A stretch of DNA of 64,000 nt from Sphingomonas sp. PP-CE-3A-406 (GCF_003688625.1 NZ_RCWY01000001.1:496001-560000); one strand, 5' to 3'. Shown: positions 8,202 to 17,596, counted from the first letter of the stretch. Notes: generated by a model from the letters alone, not told the origin. Made by a program: numbers and translations.

Positions 8202-9598
8202 GCATCACGCTCCGTCGCAAGGGTCGGGATCTGAACGTTCCAGGCGCCGCGACGACGCAGGACGAACCAATAATAGGCGATTGACAGCAGGATCTGTGCG
8301 GCCGTCATGATTAGGCCGGGGCGGCCCTCCTCGAGATCGAGCCAGCTCGTCCAGCAGACATAGCCGAGCGCGAGCAGCGTTACGACCGGAGCGAGTGGGT
8401 AGAGCGGCATCTGGTAGGGTGCGTGGGCGGTTCTGCCGGTACGCCTGCCAACCATCGCCGCGACGCAGATGCCCGCGTAGATCGCGACAAGGCCGGTGCC
8501 GCTGAGCACGAGCAGCAACTGGAGCGGCAGGAAGCACGCGACGCTCCCGAACCCGCCGACCAGCAGCGTGCCCACCCAGGGCGAGCCGAACTTCGGGTGA
8601 ACCTGCGTCATCCAGCGATCGAGCGGACGCCCCCAGCTTCCGTCGCGCGCAGTGCCGTAGAAGAAGCGCGCGCAGGCTAAGATGCAGGCGATCACCGCGT
8701 TGACGATCGCGACGACCACGCCGATCGAGATCCAGTTTGCCGTCGTGGTGCCGCTGCGGAGGGTGACGAGAAGGCCGAACGGGTCGTTGGCGGTGAGCGT
8801 GGCGTGAAGGTCCGGTGCGCCGACCAGGACCGCGACGATCGGGATGCCTTCGAACAACAGCGTTAGCGCGAGCGAGGCCAGGATCGCGCGCGCGATCAGT
8901 CGGGGGGCGTCGAGCATCTCCTCGCCGAAGTAGACCGCGGCGCCGTAGCCGTTGAGCGCGAAGATCGCGATCGAGGTGGCGAGGCCGATCGAGGCGGCGG
9001 ACGCGGGGACGAGAGTGGCCCCTTGCGGCATCACCGGGTGGAGCAGCAGGTCGCCGAACGGGCGGACGGTATCGGCGAACCCGAGCCAGACGACCGCGCC
9101 GATCGCCAGCATCTCGACGAGCAGGAAGAGCCCGGTGAGCCAGGCGTTGACGCGGATCTGAAGGATCGCGACGAGCGTCGACCCTGCGACCACGGCGATC
9201 GCGATGGGGATCTGCGGCAGGCCGGGGACCAGCGTGCCGAGCACCGCGCTGACGCCCAGGCCTGCGACCGGGGGGAAGAGCAGGTTGTTGAAGACGTTGA
9301 CGCCGAGCATGACGAACCCCGCCATCGGCCCGAGCGTATGCGCGACCGCAACGTACTCGCCGCCCGCGACCGGCCATGCGGAGGAGAGCTCCGCATAGAC
9401 GAATGCGGTCGCGACGCAGACGAGTCCGGCGATCAGCGTCGCCCAGACTGCGCCAGTGCCGGCGATCTGAAGCATGCCGGGGACGATGACGAACACCGAC
9501 GATGCGGGGGTCGCGACGGAGAGGGTGAGGAACAGGACGCCGGTGACGCCGAGACTGCGCACGAGGCTTGGCGCCGGTGTCATCTGATCATCGCGCAT
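8198..9598 (-). CDS. APC-superfamily amino acid permease
   Basis: This 466-residue inner-membrane protein has about twelve hydrophobic segments and a very short soluble N-terminus (MRDDQMTPAPS). The first helix carries the Gly- and Ser-rich stretch GVTGVLFLTLSVATPASSVF, which corresponds to the broken helix 1 of APC transporters. The overall pattern suggests amino acid or polyamine uptake or exchange; the substrate cannot be named. The stop overlaps the ppk2 start. A palindromic element (9664-9803) separates the gene from aspS upstream. No periplasmic binding partner is nearby, as expected for a secondary carrier. Confidence 0.83.
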   Translation of the reverse strand: MRDDQMTPAPSLVRSLGVTGVLFLTLSVATPASSVFVIVPGMLQIAGTGAVWATLIAGLVCVATAFVYAELSSAWPVAGGEYVAVAHTLGPMAGFVMLGVNVFNNLLFPPVAGLGVSAVLGTLVPGLPQIPIAIAVVAGSTLVAILQIRVNAWLTGLFLLVEMLAIGAVVWLGFADTVRPFGDLLLHPVMPQGATLVPASAASIGLATSIAIFALNGYGAAVYFGEEMLDAPRLIARAILASLALTLLFEGIPIVAVLVGAPDLHATLTANDPFGLLVTLRSGTTTANWISIGVVVAIVNAVIACILACARFFYGTARDGSWGRPLDRWMTQVHPKFGSPWVGTLLVGGFGSVACFLPLQLLLVLSGTGLVAIYAGICVAAMVGRRTGRTAHAPYQMPLYPLAPVVTLLALGYVCWTSWLDLEEGRPGLIMTAAQILLSIAYYWFVLRRRGAWNVQIPTLATERDA

Positions 9599-9663
9599 GC
9601 CAACCCCTTACTGTGTAGGGGTATTTGCATGGTCAAGGGGGTGGGTAAAGCGTGGGACGTCTT

Positions 9664-9803
9664 TCCCTCGCCCCTTCGGGGAGAGGGAGGGGCCCGCCCG
9701 CCCTTGCGGGTGGGAGGGTAAGGGGACGTTGGCGCAAACCAACCTCCTCTTACCCTCCCGTCGCCAAGGGGCTCCTCCTTCCCTCTCCCCGTAGGGGCGA
9801 GGG
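9664..9803. repeat. Nested palindromic element between aspS and the permease gene
   Basis: The outer arms, about 9664-9690 and 9777-9803, are near-perfect inverted copies built around CCTCGCCCC and GGGGCGAGG. Each arm can fold alone (CCCCTTCGGGG at 9671-9681). A second inverted pair of pyrimidine-rich arms (about 9695-9723 and 9745-9770) lies inside. It resembles the C/T-rich elements at 32607 and 42352. It could act as a transcription barrier or mRNA stabiliser; there is no T-tract for a classical terminator. Confidence 0.75.
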
Positions 9804-9814
9804 ACAGAGGGAAG

Positions 9815-11653
9815 TTACCCAGCGCTCGGCGCGACCACCTTCGTCGCGTCCTTCGGACCATCCACCGTCAACCGGATGTTGAGTTCCTTCAACTGCTTGG
9901 CGCTGACCGGGCTCGGCGCGCCCATCATCAGGTCCTCGGCCTTCTGGTTCATCGGGAACAGCACGACCTCGCGGATGTTCGGTTCGCCCGCGAGCAACAT
10001 CACCATCCGGTCGATCCCCGGCGCCGAGCCGCCATGCGGCGGTGCACCGACCTTGAACGCGTTGATCATGCCCGCGAAGTTCGTGTCGACGTCGGATTGC
10101 GTGTAGCCGGCGATCTCGAACGCCTTGTACATGATCTCCGGACGATGGTTCCGGATCGCGCCCGACGACAGCTCGACGCCATTGCAGACGATATCGTACT
10201 GATAGGCGAGGATATCGAGCGGATCCTTGTTTTCCAGCGCGTCCATCTCGCCCTGCGGCATCGAGAATGGGTTGTGGCTGAAGTCGACCTTCTTCGCGTC
10301 CTCGTCATATTCGAACATCGGGAAGTCGACGATCCAGCAGAACTCGAACCGGTTCTCGTCGATCAGGCCGAGGTCGGCGCCGATCCGCGCACGCGCGGCG
10401 CCGGCGAGCTTCGAGGCGGGCAGTTCCTTGCCTGCCGCGAAGAAGATGCCGTCGTTCGGGCCAAGGCCCATCTCGGCGATCAACTTCCGGGTGGCTTCCT
10501 CGCCGTGGTTCTTCGCGATCGGGCCGCCGAGCTCGCCGTTCTTCTGCGTGATGTAACCCAGCCCAGCATGCCCTTCGGCGCGCGCCCAGTCGTTCATGTC
10601 GGTGAAGAATTTTCGGCTCTTGTCGGCGGTGTTCGGCGCGGGGATCGCGCGGACCACGTCACCGCCGGCGACGATCCCCGCGAACAGGCCGAAGCCCGAA
10701 TCGACGAAGTGATGGCCGACGTCGTGGATCAGGATCGGGTTGCGCAGGTCGGGCTTGTCGCTGCCGTATTTCAGCATCGATTCGCGGTAGGGGATGCGCT
10801 TGAACGGGAGCGCGGAGACCTGACGGCCCCCCTTTGCTCCAGAATGGCCCTGCCAGTCTGCAAATTCCTCGAATACGCCGTGCAGGACGGGCTCGATCGC
10901 ATTGAACACGTCGTCCTGCGTGACGAAGCTCATCTCGAAATCGAGTTGGTAGAACTCGCCCGGCGAGCGATCGGCGCGTGCGTCCTCGTCGCGGAAGCAA
11001 GGTGCGATCTGGAAATAACGGTCGAAGCCCGCAACCATCAGCAGCTGCTTGAACATCTGCGGCGCCTGCGGGAGCGCATAGAACTTGCCCGGATGGACGC
11101 GGCTCGGCACCAGGTAATCGCGCGCGCCCTCGGGCGACGATGCGGTCAGGATCGGCGTCTGAAATTCGGTGAACCCCTGCGAATTCATGCGGTTGCGCAG
11201 CGACGTGATCACCTGGCTGCGAAGCATGATGTTGGCGTGGAGCCGCTCGCGACGCAGATCGAGATACCGATAGCGCAGGCGGATATCCTCGGGATACTCG
11301 GCCTCGCCCGCGACCGGCATCGGCAGCTCGCCGGCCATCGACTGGACGGTGGCCGCGGTCGCGCGGATCTCGATCCCGCCGGTCGGCAGGTTCGGGTTGA
11401 CGGCTTCCGGTGCACGCGCGGTGACCTTGCCGGTGATCGTAACGACGCTTTCGCTCTTCAGACCCTCGATGACCTTGAAGACCGGGCCGCTGACGTCGGT
11501 GACGATCTGCGTGATGCCGTAATGATCGCGCAGATCGATGAAGACGAGGTCGCCGTGATCGCGCTTCTTGTGGACCCAGCCGGAGACGCGGACCTCTTCG
11601 CCGACCTGTTCGGGGCGGAGGGCGGCGCAGTTGTGGGTGCGATAGGCGTGCAT
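9815..11653 (-). CDS. aspS: Aspartyl-tRNA synthetase
   Basis: This class II synthetase charges tRNA with aspartate. The 612-residue product has the N-terminal OB-fold anticodon-binding domain ([17 protein letters not shown]), motif 2 with [20 protein letters not shown] and motif 3 [15 protein letters not shown]-type insertion between them is suggested by the bacterial length. I chose MHAYRTHN (ATG at 11653) because it matches the usual bacterial N-terminus; the frame extends to 11716 without homology. Whether it also acts on tRNA-Asn cannot be judged from this window. It is divergent from the RNase D gene. Confidence 0.96.
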   Translation of the reverse strand: MHAYRTHNCAALRPEQVGEEVRVSGWVHKKRDHGDLVFIDLRDHYGITQIVTDVSGPVFKVIEGLKSESVVTITGKVTARAPEAVNPNLPTGGIEIRATAATVQSMAGELPMPVAGEAEYPEDIRLRYRYLDLRRERLHANIMLRSQVITSLRNRMNSQGFTEFQTPILTASSPEGARDYLVPSRVHPGKFYALPQAPQMFKQLLMVAGFDRYFQIAPCFRDEDARADRSPGEFYQLDFEMSFVTQDDVFNAIEPVLHGVFEEFADWQGHSGAKGGRQVSALPFKRIPYRESMLKYGSDKPDLRNPILIHDVGHHFVDSGFGLFAGIVAGGDVVRAIPAPNTADKSRKFFTDMNDWARAEGHAGLGYITQKNGELGGPIAKNHGEEATRKLIAEMGLGPNDGIFFAAGKELPASKLAGAARARIGADLGLIDENRFEFCWIVDFPMFEYDEDAKKVDFSHNPFSMPQGEMDALENKDPLDILAYQYDIVCNGVELSSGAIRNHRPEIMYKAFEIAGYTQSDVDTNFAGMINAFKVGAPPHGGSAPGIDRMVMLLAGEPNIREVVLFPMNQKAEDLMMGAPSPVSAKQLKELNIRLTVDGPKDATKVVAPSAG

Positions 11654-11709
11654 GATGGGTCTTCTCGGACGATAAACAGGTACCTCGCGCTTTCCTTCAT
11701 CACCCGCCT

Positions 11710-11738
11710 TTGTCAACCTCGGCGACCCTCGCTATGGA
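11710..11738 (+). promoter_or_regulatory. Candidate promoter for the RNase D gene
   Basis: A -35-like TTGTCA (11710-11715) and a -10-like TATGGA (11733-11738) are separated by 17 bases. Transcription would start 6-8 bases beyond the -10, at or next to the ATG at 11745. If real, the mRNA would be leaderless. The call rests on pattern only. Confidence 0.35.
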
Positions 11739-11744
11739 AACCTC

Positions 11745-12920
11745 ATGCATATCCACCCGCTTATCTCCGACAGCGCCACGCTCGCCAATCTGTGCGCGCG
11801 CATGGCCGACGCCGACTATGTGTGCGTCGACACCGAATTCATGCGCGAGAGCACCTATTACCCGGAACTCTGCCTGATTCAGATCGCCGACGACAAGGAA
11901 GCCGCCGCGATCGACCCAATGGCCCCGGGGATCGACCTGAAGCCGCTGCTCGACCTGCTCGTCGAGAATCACGACGTGCTGAAGGTCGTCCATGCCGGCG
12001 GGCAGGACATCGAGATCGTCTACAACCTGACCGGCAAGACCCCCTTCCCGCTGTTCGACACGCAGGTCGCGGCGATGGCGCTCGGACAGGGCGAGCAGAT
12101 CGGCTATTCGAACCTCGTCGACAGCTGGCTCGGGATCGCGGTCGACAAGGGTGCTAGGTTTACCGACTGGGCGCGCAGGCCGCTCGATGCGCGGCAGATC
12201 GAATATGCGATCGGCGACGTCACGCATCTTTCGAAGATCTTCCCGAAGATGCTGGAGCGGTTGCGCAAGACCGGGCGCGGTGTGTGGCTCGATCAGGAGA
12301 TGGAGCGGCTCGGGGATACGGCGAATTATGCGAACGATCCCGATCTGGCGTGGAAGCGCGTGCGGATCTCGGGGCGCAAGCCGGAGGTGCTGGGCCGTCT
12401 GAAGGCACTCGCGCGCTGGCGTGAACTGGAGGCGCAGGCGAAGGATTTGCCGCGCGGGCGGATCGTCAAGGACGAGACGCTCGGCGACATGGCGGGCCAT
12501 CCGCCGAAGAAGCAGGCGGACTTGGCGCGGGTGCGTGGGTTGTCGGCGACCTGGGCCGGCAACGACATCGGCGGCCGTTTGATGGCAGCGATCGAGGGGG
12601 CGCAACCGCTTGGCGACGATGAACTGCCGCCACGCGACGATCGCAAGCCTGGGCTTGGCAAGGAGGGTTCGCTGGTCGCGGATCTCCTCAAGCTGCTGCT
12701 CAAGATCCGCTCGCGAGACATTGATGTGGCGTCGAAATTGCTCGCTCGGACCGATGAGCTCGAAGCGCTGGCTGCGGGTGTGCGGACCGGGCTGCCGATG
12801 CTCGAAGGCTGGCGGTTCGATCAGTTCGGCCGCGATGCGCTCGATCTGGTCGAGGGACGGCTAGCGTTTGCAGTGATCGGCGGGAAGCTGAAGATGACCC
12901 GTACGGAGGATGCCGCATGA
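11745..12920 (+). CDS. rnd: Ribonuclease D
   Basis: This 3'-to-5' exoribonuclease is involved in tRNA 3' maturation. The 391-residue product has a DEDD-type exonuclease domain with VCVDTEFMRESTYYPELCLI (Exo I, residues 26-45) and YAIGDVTHL (Exo III). An HRDC domain follows, and the C-terminal half is less conserved. Stable structured RNAs would be its substrates. No convincing ribosome binding site precedes the ATG, which fits the possibility of a leaderless transcript. The stop overlaps the ATG of the I78 lipoprotein gene, so the two are co-transcribed. Confidence 0.94.
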   Translation: MHIHPLISDSATLANLCARMADADYVCVDTEFMRESTYYPELCLIQIADDKEAAAIDPMAPGIDLKPLLDLLVENHDVLKVVHAGGQDIEIVYNLTGKTPFPLFDTQVAAMALGQGEQIGYSNLVDSWLGIAVDKGARFTDWARRPLDARQIEYAIGDVTHLSKIFPKMLERLRKTGRGVWLDQEMERLGDTANYANDPDLAWKRVRISGRKPEVLGRLKALARWRELEAQAKDLPRGRIVKDETLGDMAGHPPKKQADLARVRGLSATWAGNDIGGRLMAAIEGAQPLGDDELPPRDDRKPGLGKEGSLVADLLKLLLKIRSRDIDVASKLLARTDELEALAAGVRTGLPMLEGWRFDQFGRDALDLVEGRLAFAVIGGKLKMTRTEDAA

Positions 12921-13213
12921 GGATCGTTCTGGCTGCGGCACTGCTTGCCTCGGCGGCGTGCACGCCGGTCGAGATGCGCGGCGAGACGCCTTCCGCTTCG
13001 CCGGTTGCTGCGGCGTGCAATCCAGCGTCGCTCGGCGATCTCGTGGGCAAGCGCGCTAGCGATGCTCGGGCGGACGTCATGCAGACCCGGTCGGGTGCGC
13101 ACACGCTCCGCTGGATCGCGCCGAATACCGCGGTGACGATGGATTTCCGCGCCGATCGCCTGAACGTTTATGTGGACGCCAAGGGCCGGATCGAACGCTT
13201 TACTTGCGCCTAA
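12917..13213 (+). CDS. I78-family peptidase inhibitor-like lipoprotein
   Basis: This 98-residue exported protein has an N-terminal lipobox LLASAAC, so it is probably lipidated at C15. The C-terminal half matches the I78 inhibitor pattern: LVGKRASDARADVM, then TLRWIAPNTAVTMDFRADRL and a closing RFTCA cysteine. I78 proteins are small serine protease inhibitors of the potato-inhibitor fold; the inhibition target here is unknown. Paired cysteines C34 and C97 could form the stabilising disulfide. It overlaps the end of rnd by four bases and ends in a hairpin shared with the convergent ppx gene. Confidence 0.8.
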   Translation: MRIVLAAALLASAACTPVEMRGETPSASPVAAACNPASLGDLVGKRASDARADVMQTRSGAHTLRWIAPNTAVTMDFRADRLNVYVDAKGRIERFTCA

Positions 13214-13225
13214 ACTCGCTCGCTT

Positions 13226-13252
13226 AAATCCTCCCCCTGCGGGGGAGGATTT
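13226..13252. terminator. Hairpin between the convergent I78 and ppx genes
   Basis: AAATCCTCCCCC and GGGGGAGGATTT form a perfect 12-bp stem around a TGC loop. The hairpin lies at the meeting point of two convergent genes and includes the first bases of the ppx stop codon on the other strand. The flanking A/T bases give a short T run in both directions, so it may serve as a bidirectional terminator, though the T-tracts are only three bases. Confidence 0.55.
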
Positions 13253-14762
13253 AGGCAAGAGCCACTAAAGGTTTGCGTCCCAGGGCGGCGGCTAGCGCTG
13301 CGTGGCGACGCTCTACTGCCTCGCCGTATAGGCCGCGATCGTCCGGACGCAGCGTCAGCGTGAGCGATACGCCGTCGTCGGCGAGACGCGAGCGCTTCAA
13401 TGGCCCGGCTAGGCCCCCGCTCATCCTCTGGCCTAGCCTCATCGCCATGCCCCAGACCGTAGCACTCTTCAGCGCGGCCGGGGTCGCCAGTCGCCCTACG
13501 GGGTCTGCCGCCGCCAGATCGCCGCCTAGGCTCGTGTAGAGCGCCTGCGCCAGCATTCCGCGACCCGGTGCGTCGATCGCGACCCAGTTGCCGTGCAGCG
13601 CGACCTCGACGCCGCGTTCGGCACGGAACTCGGGGTTGGCGCGCCAACCTACGTCGGCCAGCAGGCATGCCGTGTGACGGATGCGGGCCATCGCGGGTGG
13701 CTCGGTGGTGAACAGCGGTGCAATCCAGCGGTCGAGGAGATCGCCGTGCTCGGGGAAGCGGCCGAGCAGGCGACCCTCTTCGCGGGCGGCGACGATCAGC
13801 GGATCGAGCGTTCGGTCTGCGGGCTTCAGGTCTTCGTAGAGAAGGCCTTCGCGCAAGCCATAGGCGGATACGATCGTCGTCCGGCTGCCGAGCTGGCGCA
13901 TCAGCACGCCGAGCAATGCCGCGGCGTCGGCGAGCGTTGCCGTGCGGCCCGACGACAGCCCCGGAATTGCTTTCAGGCGCGGCTTGGAAAGCTGCGGGAT
14001 CGTCCGACTGAGCCGGGTGATCGTCGCTGCGGTCATCGAATATTGGTGGATGATGGGCAGCGGATAGTCCGACAGTTCCATGTCGAGCCGTGCCAGCGCG
14101 CGCCACGATCCGCCGACGAGATAGAGCGGAAGCCCCTGCCCCTTAGCAGTCCAGCCGGCCTCGCGGACTAGTCGCGCCACGTAGCGGGCGAGCACCTTGC
14201 CGCGCTTGGCCCGGATCGGGCCGATGCGGAGGACGCCGAGCGGGAACGAGACGCGTTCCTCGATCTTGCCGCGGCGGACGCGGACGAGTTCGAGACTGCC
14301 GCCACCGAGATCGCCGACGATGCCATCCGCTTCGGGGATAGCGGACAGCACACCGTAGCCGGCCGCGCTGGCTTCCTGCTCGCCCGACAGCGTTTCGACG
14401 GTTAGACCAAGTTGTTCAGCCGCGGCAATGAGTTCGCCGCCGTTCTTCGCATCGCGTACCGCCGCGGTCGCGACCGTGCGGAGCGTCGAGCATTCCATTT
14501 CCTTCGCCACCGCAGCGAACCGCGCCAGCGCGACGCGTGCCGTCTTCAGCGCGGACTTCTCGATCGCGCCGGTAGCGGCGAGCCCACGCCCGAGCCCCGC
14601 CAACACCTTCTCATTGAACCGGATCGCGGGGAGCCGCGGCGGCCCCTGGTAGACCACCAGACGGATCGAGTTCGAGCCGATATCGATGATTCCCGTACGC
14701 GGATGATCGTCGGTCTCGGCCTTGGGCGGGGAATTACCGAACAGGATATTGGTGACGCTCAT
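13251..14762 (-). CDS. ppx: Exopolyphosphatase / guanosine pentaphosphatase (Ppx/GppA)
   Basis: This enzyme of the sugar kinase/actin fold removes terminal phosphate from polyphosphate (Ppx) or pppGpp (GppA). The 503-residue product has the signature GIIDIGSNSIRLVVYQGP near residue 25 and the second phosphate loop GIVGDLGGGSLELVRV. A C-terminal HD-like domain is suggested by length. The start at 14762 (MSVTNILFGN) overlaps the ppk1 stop as ATGA, so synthesis and degradation of polyphosphate are translationally coupled. The frame is open to 14921, but that part overlaps ppk1 and is not family-like. Ppx versus GppA preference is not decidable; the ppk1 context favours Ppx. Confidence 0.92.
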   Translation of the reverse strand: MSVTNILFGNSPPKAETDDHPRTGIIDIGSNSIRLVVYQGPPRLPAIRFNEKVLAGLGRGLAATGAIEKSALKTARVALARFAAVAKEMECSTLRTVATAAVRDAKNGGELIAAAEQLGLTVETLSGEQEASAAGYGVLSAIPEADGIVGDLGGGSLELVRVRRGKIEERVSFPLGVLRIGPIRAKRGKVLARYVARLVREAGWTAKGQGLPLYLVGGSWRALARLDMELSDYPLPIIHQYSMTAATITRLSRTIPQLSKPRLKAIPGLSSGRTATLADAAALLGVLMRQLGSRTTIVSAYGLREGLLYEDLKPADRTLDPLIVAAREEGRLLGRFPEHGDLLDRWIAPLFTTEPPAMARIRHTACLLADVGWRANPEFRAERGVEVALHGNWVAIDAPGRGMLAQALYTSLGGDLAAADPVGRLATPAALKSATVWGMAMRLGQRMSGGLAGPLKRSRLADDGVSLTLTLRPDDRGLYGEAVERRHAALAAALGRKPLVALA

Positions 14763-16924
14763 CGTTTTCGACGGAGCGATAGCGTCGGCACGGCATTGCT
14801 GGTCGCGAGCGAAGCGCCGCGGCCGGAGAGCGAAGGATTCGTCATGAAATACCGATGCAGGTTGAACGGGCGGTCGCCGGGATCGACGCGACTGTATTCG
14901 CCGTCGGGGCCTAGCTCCCAACTCTGCTCGTTGTCGATCAGGTTCGCGACCATGACTTGATCGAGGATCTGATCGTGGACGGTCGGGTTGAGGATCGGCA
15001 GCATATATTCGACGCGGCGGTCGAAGTTGCGCGGCATCCAGTCGGCAGACGAGATGAACAGCTTCGCACCGTCGTTGGGGAGCGCCTTGCCATTGCCGAA
15101 CGCCCAGATACGGCTGTGTTCGAGGAACCGGCCGATCACGGATTTTACGCGGATCGTCTCCGACAACCCAGGCACGCCGGGGCGCAGGCAGCAGATGCCG
15201 CGGATGATGAGATCGATCTCCACCCCTGCCCCGCTCGCCTCGTACAGCTTCTCGATCACCGCGGGGTCGACCAGCGAGTTCATCTTCGCCCAGACGCCCG
15301 CGGGCTTGCCGGCGCGCGCGTTGGCGATCTCGACGTCGATCAGGTTCATCAGGTTCTGGCGAAGGTCACGCGGGCTCAGGCTGACACGCGCCATGTCGGT
15401 CGGTTCGACATAGCCGGTGATGTAGTTGAACATCTGCGCCGCATCGCGCCCGACCGCGGCGTCGGCGGTGAAGAAGCTCAGATCGGTGTAGATCTTTGCG
15501 GTGACCGGGTGATAATTGCCCGTGCCGAAATGGCAGTAGGTGCGGAATGCCTGGCCTTCGCGGCGGACCACCAGCGATACCTTCGCGTGCGTCTTCCAGT
15601 CGATGAAACCGTAGACGACTTGCACGCCAGCGCGCTCGAGGGCGGAGGCCCAGACCATGTTCTGCTCTTCGTCGAACCGCGCCTTCAGCTCGACGACCGC
15701 GGTGACGGACTTGCCCGCCTCGGCGGCGGTAATCAGTGCGTTGATGACCGCTGGCTGCTTGCCGGCGCGGTAGAGCGTCTGCTTGATCGCGACGACATCG
15801 GGGTCGTTCGCCGCCTGTTTGAGGAAGGCGAGCACCACTTCGAACGTCTCGTAAGGGTGGTGAACGACGATGTCCTTGGCCTTGATCGCCGCAAAGCAAT
15901 CGCCGCCGAATTCGCGGATTCGTTCGGGGAAGCGCGGCGTAAAGGGCGGGAATTTCAAGTCGGGGCGATCCTCGTCGACCAGCCCATCGAGGTCGACGAT
16001 GCCAAGCAGGTTACCACTCTCGGTGATGATAGCGTCCGCACCACCGAGCTCATCCTTGAGCACAGCCGCCAGCACGTCGGGAATACCGGTTTCGAGTTCG
16101 AGGCGGATCACGCGGCCGCGGCGGCGGCGCTTGATCGCGTTGGCGAAGTAGCGGACGAGATCCTCGGCTTCCTCCTCGATCTCCATGTCGCTGTCGCGCA
16201 GGACGCGGAAGCTGGCGGCGGCGAGGACTTCGTAGCCCGGGAACAGGACCGGCGCGAACCGCTTCAGGATCGATTCGATCGAGATGTAGCGTGCGGGCTC
16301 GCCAGGCAGGCGGACGAAGCGCGTCATCGTGTGAGGGAGCATGACCAGTTCGCGGACCGGCTCGTTATCCGAACGGCGGACAAGGTCGAAGATCACCGAC
16401 AGGCCGCGGTTCGGGATGAACGGGAACGGATGTGCGGGGTCGAGCGCCTGCGGTGTCAGGATCGGGAAGATCTGATCGCGGAAATGCGTTTCGAGCCACT
16501 CGTCGGCCTCGCCCTCGACCGCCTCGCGCCGCAGCACGAACAGCCCTGCTTCGTCGAGCAGCACGCGCAGGTCGCCCCATACCGCTTGCTGGCTGGCCAT
16601 CAGTTCGTCGGCCTCGCGGACGATCGCCGTCAGCTGCTGGCCCGCGGTGAGGCCGTCCGCCGAGCGTCGGTCGACGTCCTGCGTCTGCTGTCCCTTCAGA
16701 CCGGCGACGCGGACCATGAAGAACTCGTCGAGGTTCGACCCCGATATCGACAGGAAGCGGAGCCGCTCGAGCAGCGGATGCGCGGGGTTGCAAGCCTCCT
16801 CCAGCACACGCCGGTTGAACGCGAGCCAGGACAGCTCGCGGTTGAAAAACCGGTCGTTCGGCTCTGCGCCGATGGGATCGTCGTCGTCTTCCGATTGGCG
16901 GACGATATGGGCTGGACGGTTCAT
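14759..16924 (-). CDS. ppk1: Polyphosphate kinase 1
   Basis: PPK1 reversibly makes polyphosphate from ATP. The 721-residue product shows the N-terminal FNRELSWLAFNRRVLEEA, then SNLDEFFMVRVAG. The phospholipase-D-like catalytic part holds the autophosphorylated histidine in DWKTHAKVSLV and the second motif FGTGNYHPVTAKIYTDLSF. Length matches the family. It sits between hda (16 bases upstream, same strand) and ppx (overlapping), giving an hda-ppk1-ppx unit that is likely one operon. The last residues after RYFMTNPSLSG are basic and variable. Confidence 0.96.
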   Translation of the reverse strand: MNRPAHIVRQSEDDDDPIGAEPNDRFFNRELSWLAFNRRVLEEACNPAHPLLERLRFLSISGSNLDEFFMVRVAGLKGQQTQDVDRRSADGLTAGQQLTAIVREADELMASQQAVWGDLRVLLDEAGLFVLRREAVEGEADEWLETHFRDQIFPILTPQALDPAHPFPFIPNRGLSVIFDLVRRSDNEPVRELVMLPHTMTRFVRLPGEPARYISIESILKRFAPVLFPGYEVLAAASFRVLRDSDMEIEEEAEDLVRYFANAIKRRRRGRVIRLELETGIPDVLAAVLKDELGGADAIITESGNLLGIVDLDGLVDEDRPDLKFPPFTPRFPERIREFGGDCFAAIKAKDIVVHHPYETFEVVLAFLKQAANDPDVVAIKQTLYRAGKQPAVINALITAAEAGKSVTAVVELKARFDEEQNMVWASALERAGVQVVYGFIDWKTHAKVSLVVRREGQAFRTYCHFGTGNYHPVTAKIYTDLSFFTADAAVGRDAAQMFNYITGYVEPTDMARVSLSPRDLRQNLMNLIDVEIANARAGKPAGVWAKMNSLVDPAVIEKLYEASGAGVEIDLIIRGICCLRPGVPGLSETIRVKSVIGRFLEHSRIWAFGNGKALPNDGAKLFISSADWMPRNFDRRVEYMLPILNPTVHDQILDQVMVANLIDNEQSWELGPDGEYSRVDPGDRPFNLHRYFMTNPSLSGRGASLATSNAVPTLSLRRKR

Positions 16925-16940
16925 CGGGCCTCTTGGGGGC

Positions 16941-17585
16941 TTATGGTGGCGTGAAGAGCGGGAGGTCGAGAGCGAGTTGCGGCCGGAGGATCAGCCCGGC
17001 CTCGGTGAGTGTGGTTCGTGCAAGAGGAATGGACAAGCGCTTGCGACGTTCCATCGCCTCCTGATCCAGCGCATCGACGGTTCGCGTTACGGTAATATGA
17101 CTGCGCTCGATTCGGGTCGCGAGCCAGTCGATCAGATCGGGGCGGGCATCGAGGCTGCGGCGCTCGAACAAATGCGCCAGCAGCAGTCGCATGAGCTCGT
17201 CGTCGGGCGCGCCGATCGCCGCGATCGGGCTGGCGGCGAGGCGCGAGCGCAGGTCTGGAAGCTTTACCTTCCATTCGGGCGGCGCGGCGTCGGCGACGAT
17301 CAGCAGCGGCCTGTGCTCCTCCTGCGCGCGGTTCCAGGCGTGGAACAGCTGCGCCTCGGGCACGCGCTCGGCATCGTCGATGATCGTGCCGCCGCTCTTT
17401 GCCGCGAAGATCCGCGCGAGCAGGCTGCGACCCGATTTGCGCGGTCCAGTGAGGATGGCAGTCATGACGGGCCAGGTACCCGTATGCTCCAGCGTGTGGA
17501 CGGCCCGCGAGTTGGAAGGGGTAACCAGGAAGGCGTCGTCGCGAGGGTCCGCCGGCCACCCGAGTGGCAGCGCAATTTGAGTCAT
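16941..17585 (-). CDS. hda: DnaA-related Hda protein with altered P-loop
   Basis: Hda proteins act with the sliding clamp to stimulate DnaA-ATP hydrolysis and prevent re-initiation of replication. The 214-residue product starts MTQIALPLGW, matching the QLxLPL-type clamp-binding motif. It then has a DnaA-like AAA+ core. The Walker A position (residues 47-54) reads GPRKSGRS, with arginine R53 in place of the invariant lysine. Walker B is weak (TIIDDAE), and LPDLRSRL keeps the arginine-finger region. Nucleotide handling may therefore be weakened or lost. It lies upstream of ppk1 on the same strand and 11 bases after the DUF2066-like gene. Confidence 0.85.
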   Translation of the reverse strand: MTQIALPLGWPADPRDDAFLVTPSNSRAVHTLEHTGTWPVMTAILTGPRKSGRSLLARIFAAKSGGTIIDDAERVPEAQLFHAWNRAQEEHRPLLIVADAAPPEWKVKLPDLRSRLAASPIAAIGAPDDELMRLLLAHLFERRSLDARPDLIDWLATRIERSHITVTRTVDALDQEAMERRKRLSIPLARTTLTEAGLILRPQLALDLPLFTPP

Positions 17586-17596
17586 CTTGGTCGCGC

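Noticed and set aside
10034..12157. Very long open frame antisense to aspS (over 700 codons)
   Set aside because: It mirrors the aspS codon pattern on the opposite strand, has no recognisable motifs and crosses into rnd. High GC content creates such frames.
14957..16954. Long plus-strand open frame antisense to ppk1
   Set aside because: Low-complexity Arg/Asp/Val-rich translation typical of an antisense shadow; ppk1 has complete catalytic motifs.
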